Assembly (NCBI RefSeq): GCF_003477605.1
Contig: NZ_QUDR01000004.1
Coordinates: 131,852 to 195,851 of the forward strand
DNA length: 64,000 nt
DNA from: Clostridium sp. AF37-5
Lineage (GTDB): Bacteria > Bacillota > Clostridia > Lachnospirales > Lachnospiraceae
Reading direction: 5' to 3'
The position numbers and the translations under genes were made by a program. Shown in pieces: positions 46,978-54,048 of the stretch. Every line of letters starts with the position of its first letter. The stretch's first letter is position 1. The notes beneath the pieces were generated by a model. The model worked only from the letters and a program-made list of their open reading frames with translations. It searched no databases and was not told the origin of the DNA.

Positions 46978-48585
46978 ATGGCTGTAAAGTACGTTTTTGT
47001 AACTGGCGGTGTTGTTTCCGGTTTAGGAAAAGGAATTACTGCCGCTTCTTTAGGTCGATTGTTGAAAATGCGTGGCTACAAAGTAACCATGCAGAAATTT
47101 GACCCGTATATCAATATTGACCCGGGTACGATGAATCCAATTCAGCATGGTGAAGTATTCGTCACCGATGACGGTGCGGAAACCGATTTGGACTTGGGAC
47201 ATTATGAGCGTTTCATTGACGAAAGTCTCACCAAACAGAGTAATGTCACAACCGGTAAAGTTTACTGGTCGGTTCTTTCCAAAGAGCGCCGTGGTGATTA
47301 CGGTGGTGGAACCGTACAGGTAATCCCTCATATTACAAATGAATTGAAAAGCCGTTTTTACCGCAACGATGGTGTAAAAGAAACGCAGATTGCCATCATT
47401 GAAGTCGGAGGTACGGTTGGTGATATCGAGAGCCAGCCATTTTTAGAGGCAATTCGTCAGTTCCAGTTAGATGTCGGACATGAAAATGCGATTTTGATTC
47501 ACGTTACATTAGTTCCTTATTTAAAGGCATCGCAGGAATTAAAATCCAAGCCAACACAGGCAAGTGTAAAAGAACTTCAAGGTATGGGAATCCAGCCGGA
47601 TATCGTTGTATGCCGTACTGAGATTCCTCTCGATAAAGCAATCCGCGACAAAATTTCTTTGTTCTGTAATGTACCAAACAGTCAGGTTATCCAGAACTTA
47701 GATGTGGAAACACTTTATGAAGTACCTCTTGCCATGGAGAAAGAAAACCTTGCACAGACTGTCTGCAAATGTCTTCACTTGGATTGTCCGGAACCGGATA
47801 TCAAAGGCTGGGAAGACATGGTAAATTCCATTAAGAACTTAAACAAAGAAGTAACCGTTGCCCTCGTCGGCAAATATACTGCTTTGCATGATGCTTATAT
47901 CAGTGTTGTTGAATCCTTAAAGCACGGTGGTTTCGCCCACAATGCACAGGTAAACATCAAATGGGTAAATTCAGAAGATGTAACCCCTGAAAATGTCGCT
48001 GATTTTTTAGGCGATGTAAGTGGTGTTTTAGTACCGGGTGGTTTTGGTGACCGCGGTATTGATGGTAAAATTTATGCTATCCAGTATGCACGCGAAAATA
48101 ACATTCCATTCCTTGGTCTCTGCCTTGGTATGCAGTTATCCATCGTAGAATTTGCACGTAATGTTGTCGGCTGGAATGACGCTCACAGTGCAGAATTAGA
48201 TCCATCTACAACGCATCCGGTAATTCACCTGATGCCAGACCAGAATGGTGTTGAGGATATCGGCGGCACCTTACGTCTTGGTTCCTACCCTTGTGTACTC
48301 GCTAAAGACAGTAAAGCGTATGCACTATACGGCGAAGAAACAATTCATGAAAGACACCGCCACCGCTATGAGGTAAATAACTACTATCGTGATGACTTAG
48401 AGAAAAACGGCATGAAACTTTCCGGACTTTCACCGGATGGACGAATTGTTGAAATGTTAGAGATTCCGGAACATCCTTGGTTCGTTGCCACACAGGCTCA
48501 TCCGGAGTTTAAATCCCGTCCAAACCATCCACATCCGTTATTTAAAGGATTTGTTGGTGCAGCACTTGAGTATCAGGATAAGTAA
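46978..48585 (+). CDS. pyrG: CTP synthase
   Basis: Amidates UTP to CTP. 535 residues: N-terminal synthetase domain ([20 protein letters not shown], then [19 protein letters not shown]) and C-terminal glutamine amidotransferase with nucleophile Cys in [10 protein letters not shown] and His/Glu in [13 protein letters not shown] lies 6 nt before the ATG at 46978. Monocistronic, closed by two hairpins. Confidence 0.98.
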   Translation: MAVKYVFVTGGVVSGLGKGITAASLGRLLKMRGYKVTMQKFDPYINIDPGTMNPIQHGEVFVTDDGAETDLDLGHYERFIDESLTKQSNVTTGKVYWSVLSKERRGDYGGGTVQVIPHITNELKSRFYRNDGVKETQIAIIEVGGTVGDIESQPFLEAIRQFQLDVGHENAILIHVTLVPYLKASQELKSKPTQASVKELQGMGIQPDIVVCRTEIPLDKAIRDKISLFCNVPNSQVIQNLDVETLYEVPLAMEKENLAQTVCKCLHLDCPEPDIKGWEDMVNSIKNLNKEVTVALVGKYTALHDAYISVVESLKHGGFAHNAQVNIKWVNSEDVTPENVADFLGDVSGVLVPGGFGDRGIDGKIYAIQYARENNIPFLGLCLGMQLSIVEFARNVVGWNDAHSAELDPSTTHPVIHLMPDQNGVEDIGGTLRLGSYPCVLAKDSKAYALYGEETIHERHRHRYEVNNYYRDDLEKNGMKLSGLSPDGRIVEMLEIPEHPWFVATQAHPEFKSRPNHPHPLFKGFVGAALEYQDK

Positions 48586-48599
48586 GAATATATCAAGAG

Positions 48600-48638
48600 A
48601 AGAGAGGATTTGTCACACAAATCCTCTCTTTTTTTAAT
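48600..48638 (+). terminator. Intrinsic terminator of pyrG
   Basis: AAGAGAGGATTTGT, loop CAC, ACAAATCCTCTCTT, then a run of T on the plus strand: a perfect 14-bp stem. Confidence 0.93.
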
Positions 48639-48645
48639 AATAAAC

Positions 48646-48679
48646 AAAGAAGTCTAGAGCTGGCACTCTAGACTTCTTT
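48646..48679. terminator. Second hairpin between pyrG and trpF
   Basis: AAAGAAGTCTAGAG against CTCTAGACTTCTTT, perfect 14-bp stem with 6-nt loop, 8 bp beyond the first terminator. Probably ends the convergent trpF transcript or acts as backup. Confidence 0.8.
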
Positions 48680-48770
48680 CGCACATTGAAAATGCACTTA
48701 CTTTTCTTAGCTAATATTATTATATACTTTTATTCTCGCAAAATCAACTACCTAACATTCTGAGTTCCTT

Positions 48771-49394
48771 TTATTTATTTCCCCGCACTGCTCTCACAAA
48801 AGCCTCTATTCGCTCTTTACTCTTTCCGTTACCATCTGCGCGCTCTACTCCGGAACTGGTGTCCACACCATCAATTTTCCCCGCGCAGGCAGTCAAAGCC
48901 TCTCCCACATTGTCCGGATTAAGCCCACCGGCAAGTAATACTTGTTTCTCTGTCGAAGGAAGCTTTTGCAGCAAATCCCAGTCAAATGTTTTTCCGCTTC
49001 CCGGAACTGCAGCATCCATAACAAATCCAGCCACTTCATCCATTTCTTCGTAATGTGAAAAAGCATCCATATCACTTACATTAAAAGCTTTAAAAACCGG
49101 AATCCGACAGGACGTAATAACCGAATTCTCTATCTTGCCATGAATTTGAATTGCTAAAAAGCCGGCTTCCACAACCGCTTCCACCTGCTCTTTTGTCGGG
49201 CTTACCGTAACCGCAACCGAAACAACGCCTGCCGGAAGTTTCGCAATTAATTTCTTGGCACACTCTAGGGAAAGATTCCTTTTACTTTTCGGAAAAAACA
49301 ACACAAAGCCGGCATAATCAATACCGGCTTTTGCAATATATCCAATTTCTTCTTCGGAAGTAATACCACAAATTTTTATCAAAGGGTTCTTCAT
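48771..49394 (-). CDS. trpF: Phosphoribosylanthranilate isomerase
   Basis: Amadori rearrangement in tryptophan synthesis. About 207 residues, TIM barrel, with catalytic Cys in IKICGITSEEE and Asp in FVMDAAVPGSGKTFDW, and phosphate-binding LLAGGLNPDN. The start at 49394 has GAGGTG 6 nt upstream; a codon at 49403 overlaps the ribosome site. It stands alone between pyrG and the feo locus, away from any trp operon. Confidence 0.93.
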   Translation of the reverse strand: MKNPLIKICGITSEEEIGYIAKAGIDYAGFVLFFPKSKRNLSLECAKKLIAKLPAGVVSVAVTVSPTKEQVEAVVEAGFLAIQIHGKIENSVITSCRIPVFKAFNVSDMDAFSHYEEMDEVAGFVMDAAVPGSGKTFDWDLLQKLPSTEKQVLLAGGLNPDNVGEALTACAGKIDGVDTSSGVERADGNGKSKERIEAFVRAVRGNK

Positions 49395-49452
49395 CCTATC
49401 CACCTCATTTCATTCAACCGTCCATGTTCTTTCATTATACATACTGAATGAT

Positions 49453-49587
49453 TTAATGGCAACCCTTACATTTACTGCAGTCACCGCCACAGCTTCCTTT
49501 TCCATTTTTACGGTCTTTTCTCATGCAAAACAGAATAGCGGCTACAATCACCACAAGAATACCTGCTACAATAATTGTTCCCCACAT
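49453..49587 (-). CDS. FeoB-associated Cys-rich membrane protein
   Basis: 44 residues: one membrane helix (IIVAGILVVIVAAILFCM) and a short cytoplasmic tail with CGGDCSKCKGCH, typical of the small proteins found after feoB in Firmicutes. AAAGGAG lies 9 nt before ATG 49587. It follows feoB by about 110 bp. The Cys cluster may bind ferrous iron at the channel; this is inference. Confidence 0.85.
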   Translation of the reverse strand: MWGTIIVAGILVVIVAAILFCMRKDRKNGKGSCGGDCSKCKGCH

Positions 49588-49698
49588 ATTGACACACTCC
49601 TTTCGATTCAAAAGGCTAGACCTGCATTCCAAAAAATGCAGGTCATATCCAAATGGCTTATTTATGTTCAAAATGTTTTTTACAAATTTTTGAGATGA

Positions 49699-52227
49699 TT
49701 ACTTGGAGGCAGCAACACTCGTTTTGCCAACTTTTAATGTCTGGCTTTCTTTATAAGGACGAACCAGAAGGTAAATCATTCCAATAATTACCAAAATAGC
49801 AACTACTGTCCAGATACTGAATACGCCCTGTGCAAGCAAACCAATGTTATTTACAATCAAACCAATCAAGTAAGCAAATCCACACTGATAACCAACGGCT
49901 ACGAAGAACCATTTACGGTTATTCATCTCACGTTTAATCGCACCCATTGCTGCGAAACATGGAGCACACAAAAGGTTAAATGCTAAGAAAGCATAACCAC
50001 TAACTGCGGTAAAGTTTGCTGCCATGTTCTGATATACAGTACCATCACCGGCAGTGTACAGAATACCAAGAGTACCAACGATATTCTCTTTTGCCACAAG
50101 CCCTGTAATTGAAGCAACAGTTGCCTGCCAGTTGCCCCATCCAAGAGGAGCGAACAACCAAGCGATTGCTTTACCAATTACTGCCAGAATACTAGCATCA
50201 ATTTCATCCTCTGAAAGCATACGGAATGTTCCGTCTACTACACCGAAATAGGTTGTAAACCATACAAAAATTGTGGAAAGAAGGATGATAGTACCTGCCT
50301 TCTTAATAAAGCTCCAGCCACGCTCCCACATGCTGCGAAGTACCGTACCAACGGTTGGCATATGGTAAGCAGGAAGCTCCATAACGAACGGTGCCGGGTC
50401 ACCGGCAAACAATTTCGTTTTCTTCAAAATGATACCAGATACGATAACAGCTCCGATTCCAAGGAAGTATGCGGAAGGAGCAACCCATGAAGCACCACCG
50501 AAAATAGCTCCGGCAACCATTGCGATAAATGGAAGTTTTGCTCCACAAGGGATAAATGTTGTCGTCATAATTGTCATCTTACGGTCACGGTCACTCTCGA
50601 TTGTACGAGAAGCCATGATACCGGGAACACCACATCCGGAACCAATCAACATTGGGATGAAGGATTTACCGGACAAACCGAAACGACGGAAAATACGGTC
50701 CATGATAAATGCGATACGTGCCATGTAACCACATGCTTCCAAAAATGCTAAGAAGATAAACAATACAAGCATCTGAGGAACAAATCCAAGTACAGCTCCA
50801 ACACCGGCTACAATACCATCCATAATCAATCCGTACAAAGGTTCTGCGCAAACCGGATTTCCTTCGTCGTCCAAAAGTGCCTTATTAAGCAATGCCGGGA
50901 TACCGGGAACCCAAACACCATAATCTGCAGAATCCGGCTCTTCCAAGCCTTTTTCATTGACATATTTTTCTGCATCTTTGAATGACATACCATTTACAGT
51001 TTCCTCATCTGCATCATCCGGTACCGCATCATAATATACATCAATTTCATTTGTTGCCAAAGTCTCTTCATCTTCTACTTCATATTTTACAGAAGCTTCA
51101 GAAGAACCCTTTGCATCTAACTCTGCCATCTTTTTCTTTGTTGCATCAACATCAATGGCATCTTCATCGTCTGTTACCAAAACGCCATAAGCATCCAATG
51201 CGTTGGTTGCCTGTGTATAGCTGTCAGCATCTTCTTCGTAAGCGGAAGTTCCGATACCGAACAAGTGCCAGCCATCACCGAACACACCATCATTTGCCCA
51301 GTCAGTAGCAATTGTACCAACTGTTGTAACAGAAACATAATATACGATAAACATAACAACCGCAAAGATTGGCAGCGCCAAAATTCGGTTTGTCACAATC
51401 TTATCAATCTTATCGGAAATCGTAAGTTTTCCGGATTTTGCTTTTTTCAGGCAGTCATCAATGACAGATGTTATATAGCTGTATCTCTCATTTGTAATAA
51501 TACTTTCTACATCGTCATCAAATGCCTCTTCCAGAGAAGAAATCTCACTGCTGACATCCGGCACGGAAGCCATCAGCTCAACAATCTTATCGTCACTCTC
51601 CAAAAGTTTGATTGCATAGAAACGTTTCAACTCATCTTTAATCTGTCCGTCTAACATTGACTCGACAGAATGAATTGCCATCTCTACTCCTTCAGCAAAT
51701 TCATGAACCGGTGCTTCATAACCTTTCTTTGCTGCAGCCAAAGCCTTTTTCGCAGCATCCTCAATACCGGTTCCTTTCAAGGCAGAAATCTCAACCACGT
51801 CGCATCCAAGAACTTTGCTCAGCTCTTTTATGTTGATGACATCGCCATTTTTCTTTACAATATCCATCATATTGACAGCCATAACAACCGGAATACCAAG
51901 TTCCAGAAGCTGTGTTGTCAAGTACAGGTTACGCTCAATGTTCGAACCATCTACAATATTTAAAATCGCATCCGGTCTCTCATTGATTAAGTAATTTCTA
52001 GCAACTACCTCTTCCAATGTATATGGGGAAAGAGAATAAATACCGGGCAAGTCGGTGATAACAACGTCTGAGCTGCCACCTGCCAAACTCTTCTTCAGCT
52101 TTCCTTCTTTTTTCTCTACTGTTACACCAGGCCAGTTACCAACAAACTGATTGGCACCGGTCAAAGCGTTAAACAATGTTGTCTTACCGCTATTCGGGTT
52201 ACCCGCAAGCGCAATCGTAATAGCCAT
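49699..52227 (-). CDS. feoB: Ferrous iron transporter FeoB
   Basis: GTP-dependent Fe(II) uptake. 842 residues: N-terminal G domain (GNPNSGKTT, DLPGIYS, NMMD), GDI-like spacer, then a polytopic membrane domain with the two GATE regions, including the conserved CGARLP-like FIPCGAKLPF and GSGCGVPGIMASR. Between the first two membrane helices (about residues 315-445) is an acidic extracytoplasmic insertion, making it longer than most FeoB. AGAAAAGGAG precedes the ATG. Downstream of two feoA genes. Confidence 0.96.
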   Translation of the reverse strand: MAITIALAGNPNSGKTTLFNALTGANQFVGNWPGVTVEKKEGKLKKSLAGGSSDVVITDLPGIYSLSPYTLEEVVARNYLINERPDAILNIVDGSNIERNLYLTTQLLELGIPVVMAVNMMDIVKKNGDVINIKELSKVLGCDVVEISALKGTGIEDAAKKALAAAKKGYEAPVHEFAEGVEMAIHSVESMLDGQIKDELKRFYAIKLLESDDKIVELMASVPDVSSEISSLEEAFDDDVESIITNERYSYITSVIDDCLKKAKSGKLTISDKIDKIVTNRILALPIFAVVMFIVYYVSVTTVGTIATDWANDGVFGDGWHLFGIGTSAYEEDADSYTQATNALDAYGVLVTDDEDAIDVDATKKKMAELDAKGSSEASVKYEVEDEETLATNEIDVYYDAVPDDADEETVNGMSFKDAEKYVNEKGLEEPDSADYGVWVPGIPALLNKALLDDEGNPVCAEPLYGLIMDGIVAGVGAVLGFVPQMLVLFIFLAFLEACGYMARIAFIMDRIFRRFGLSGKSFIPMLIGSGCGVPGIMASRTIESDRDRKMTIMTTTFIPCGAKLPFIAMVAGAIFGGASWVAPSAYFLGIGAVIVSGIILKKTKLFAGDPAPFVMELPAYHMPTVGTVLRSMWERGWSFIKKAGTIILLSTIFVWFTTYFGVVDGTFRMLSEDEIDASILAVIGKAIAWLFAPLGWGNWQATVASITGLVAKENIVGTLGILYTAGDGTVYQNMAANFTAVSGYAFLAFNLLCAPCFAAMGAIKREMNNRKWFFVAVGYQCGFAYLIGLIVNNIGLLAQGVFSIWTVVAILVIIGMIYLLVRPYKESQTLKVGKTSVAASK

Positions 52228-52287
52228 TTCTTTTTCTCCTTTTCTAAGTTTGATATTTCTATCTTATATTTGTTTTGACTTTCCCTT

Positions 52288-52303
52288 GTTAGTTTTTACT
52301 AAC
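52288..52303 (-). promoter_or_regulatory. Inverted repeat GTTAGT-N4-ACTAAC between feoA and feoB
   Basis: The same 6-4-6 palindrome as at the feoA promoter, here 16 bp after the feoA stop and about 60 bp before the feoB ATG. It suggests a second binding site of the adjacent DtxR-family regulator; a possible weak internal promoter lies near (TATAAG toward feoB). Confidence 0.65.
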
Positions 52304-52318
52304 TATGACACAAAAAAA

Positions 52319-52537
52319 TTACTGAACTTCAATCATTTCTGCATCCGCTTTACGCAAGGATAATTCATAACCACGTACGGTAACCTCAACTGGGTCTCCA
52401 AGCGGTGCTACTTTCCTTACAAAAATATCAACTCCTTTGGTAATACCCATGTCCATAATACGCCTTTTTACCGGACCTTCGCCTGTCAACTTTGTAACTT
52501 TTACTGTGCTGCCAGGTGTCACCTCTCTCAATGTCAT
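52319..52537 (-). CDS. feoA: FeoA-domain protein (second feoA)
   Basis: 72-residue SH3-like FeoA domain (TLREVTPGSTVKVTKLTGEG, then RRIMDMGITKGVDIFVRK). FeoA assists FeoB-dependent iron uptake in the cytoplasm. Middle gene between another feoA and feoB. Confidence 0.92.
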   Translation of the reverse strand: MTLREVTPGSTVKVTKLTGEGPVKRRIMDMGITKGVDIFVRKVAPLGDPVEVTVRGYELSLRKADAEMIEVQ

Positions 52538-52549
52538 TGTCTTTCCTCC

Positions 52550-52762
52550 TTAAATCATTATCTTATTTGCCATATCTTTTCCAAGTGCAACGCGGGAATC
52601 TTTGACATTCAAAATCATATTGCCACTGATTTCCGATACCACTGTCACAACCGAGCCGGTCACAAAGCCTAAGTTCTCCAGAAATTTCTTTGTTTCTTCA
52701 CGACCGCCAATTCTTTTAATCGTGTTTTTCTCGCCCACTTTCGCCATCGTTAAAGGCATCAT
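52550..52762 (-). CDS. feoA: FeoA-domain protein (first feoA)
   Basis: About 70 residues, start MMPLTMAKVGEKNTIKRIGG with AAAGGA 7 nt upstream; SH3-like fold with ENLGFVTGSVVTVVSEISGN. It differs clearly in sequence from the second FeoA (52319-52537), so the two are not a recent duplication. First gene of the feo operon under a palindrome-covered promoter. Confidence 0.9.
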   Translation of the reverse strand: MMPLTMAKVGEKNTIKRIGGREETKKFLENLGFVTGSVVTVVSEISGNMILNVKDSRVALGKDMANKIMI

Positions 52763-52831
52763 TCCATCATCCTTTCTGTATCGCGTCATAAATGACATGA
52801 CGGTTGATAATGAATTCTATCACTTACGCAA

Positions 52832-52863
52832 GTTAGTATACACTAACGAACATTAGCTGTCAA
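52832..52863 (-). promoter_or_regulatory. feo operon promoter with operator over the -10
   Basis: Minus strand TTGACA (52858-52863), 17-bp spacer, TATACT (52835-52840). The palindrome GTTAGT-N4-ACTAAC (52832-52847) covers the -10 exactly, an ideal position for repression by the DtxR-family protein encoded divergently. Confidence 0.85.
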
Positions 52864-52896
52864 GAACTTTATGAGTTTTTTTCGCGATAAAACAAA

Positions 52897-52925
52897 TTGA
52901 TTCATCTGCAAAAGAATGTTATACT
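52897..52925 (+). promoter_or_regulatory. Promoter of the DtxR-family regulator gene
   Basis: TTGATT (52897-52902), 17-bp spacer, TATACT (52920-52925), back to back with the feo promoter. A minor palindrome TACT-ATAC-AGTA overlaps the -10 but does not match the GTTAGT site. Confidence 0.65.
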
Positions 52926-52990
52926 ATACAGTACAATGTAAATGGGAATACCCCCAGTATATATTTTTTGGAGAGGAGTTACTTATATAT

Positions 52991-53359
52991 ATGAAGAAAA
53001 AGTATAACGAATCCGCTGAGGATTATTTGGAAACTATCCTTATGTTAAGTAAAACACTGCCGGTCGTCCGTGCCGTAGACATTGCTACCGAATTGGATTT
53101 TAAAAAATCCAGCGTCAGTGTCGCCATGAAAAACCTGCGTGAAAAGGGACATATTACCGTAACCGATGCCGGTTACATCTATTTGACGGATTCTGGGAAA
53201 AAAATTGCAGAAATGGTCTATGAACGTCATGATGTTTTGACGCACTACTTAATTTCTCTTGGTGTTGCCGAAAAAACAGCAGAAGAAGACGCCTGCAAAA
53301 TCGAGCATATTATCAGTGAAGAGAGTTTTCAGGCGATTAAAAAGTCTTTTTCAAAATAA
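52991..53359 (+). CDS. DtxR/MntR-family metal-dependent repressor
   Basis: 122 residues: winged helix (AVDIATELDFKKSSVSVAMK, then GHITVTDAGYIYLT) and metal-binding dimerisation domain; no SH3 domain. Putative ligands are D11 and E14 (MntR-like), H80, and C102-x2-E105-H106 (DtxR-like). Divergent from feoA-feoA-feoB, so it most likely represses iron uptake when Fe(II) is plentiful. A GAGGAG ribosome site is 13 nt from ATG 52991, rather far. Iron rather than manganese specificity is inference. Confidence 0.9.
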   Translation: MKKKYNESAEDYLETILMLSKTLPVVRAVDIATELDFKKSSVSVAMKNLREKGHITVTDAGYIYLTDSGKKIAEMVYERHDVLTHYLISLGVAEKTAEEDACKIEHIISEESFQAIKKSFSK

Positions 53360-53383
53360 AATTGATTTAGAATTGTAAAAAAT

Positions 53384-53417
53384 AAAACCGCTTATAACAA
53401 CTGTTATAAGCGGTTTT
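53384..53417. terminator. Intrinsic terminator between the regulator gene and tRNA-Arg
   Basis: Perfect 16-bp stem AAAACCGCTTATAACA/TGTTATAAGCGGTTTT with a 2-nt central gap, followed by T/A tracts. It can end both the regulator mRNA (+) and the tRNA-Arg transcript (-). Confidence 0.88.
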
Positions 53418-53419
53418 CA

Positions 53420-53493
53420 CGTACGTGAGAGGATTCGAACCCCCGACACCTTGGTCCGTAGCCAAGTGCTCTATCCAGCTGAGCTACACGTAC
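53420..53493 (-). tRNA. tRNA-Arg (anticodon ACG)
   Basis: Minus-strand cloverleaf: acceptor GTACGTG/CACGTAC, anticodon stem CTTGG/CCAAG around CTACGGA, T-loop TTCGAAT, discriminator G. The A34 would be deaminated to inosine to read CGN codons. CCA not encoded. Confidence 0.96.
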
Positions 53494-53627
53494 AACGCAA
53501 GTATTATAATAGCGCAGTCGTCATAAAAAGTCAAGCACTTTTTTTATTTTTTTTATCTTTATGATTGAAGCTCCAATCCCGGTTTTAGGAAGGAATAAAA
53601 ACTAGCTTTCGGCACGCTATCACCGTA

Positions 53628-53668
53628 GATTAAAAATAATCAATATAAATGATTAAATTTAATCATTT
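53628..53668 (+). promoter_or_regulatory. Tandem inverted repeats upstream of leuA
   Basis: GATTAAAAATAATC (53628-53641) and a 22-bp perfect palindrome (53647-53668) whose core GATTAAATTTAATC fits the same GATTA-N4-TAATC pattern. Centres are 23 bp apart, about two helical turns. A -10-like TATGAT follows at 53684-53689 (or TATCAT at 53694-53699) with no good -35; the second palindrome covers or abuts the -35 position, as expected for an activator site. Confidence 0.65.
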
Positions 53669-53714
53669 CCTTTTTACTAAAAGTATGATAACATATCATA
53701 TAGCAAAAGGCAAT

Positions 53715-53973
53715 GACGAGGAATAGTAACTTCCTTTTATTCTTTCAGAGAGCTGTCGGCTGGTGAAAGGCAGTAGAAGAATGGTTGTGAACTCGCCTCC
53801 GAGCTGTACATTTGAACCTTTAGTAGAATGTACCGGTCACCCACCGTTATGAGGGAAAGGCATGTTAGTGCTGATGAGGGCATGTCCATCGGACATGAAG
53901 TAGAGTGGTACCGCGAAGGATTATCTCTTTCGTCTCTACAACCACATTGGTTGTGGGGCACGGAAGTTTTTTT
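53715..53973 (+). promoter_or_regulatory. T-box riboswitch (leucine) controlling leuA
   Basis: Leader with specifier CTC (Leu) at 53792-53794 in the loop GTGAACTCGCC. The canonical T-box core AGAGTGGTACCGCG is at 53902-53915, whose TGGT would pair with the ACCA of tRNA-Leu. A terminator hairpin around CAACCACATTGGTTGTGG (53939-53957) is followed by seven T (53967-53973). Uncharged tRNA-Leu should allow read-through into leuA. Confidence 0.93.
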
Positions 53974-54048
53974 ATTTATACCACAAATCATCCAATCCCC
54001 TGCAGCAAAACAGTATTTTAATTAGGAAAAGAAATGGAGGATTTGAAC

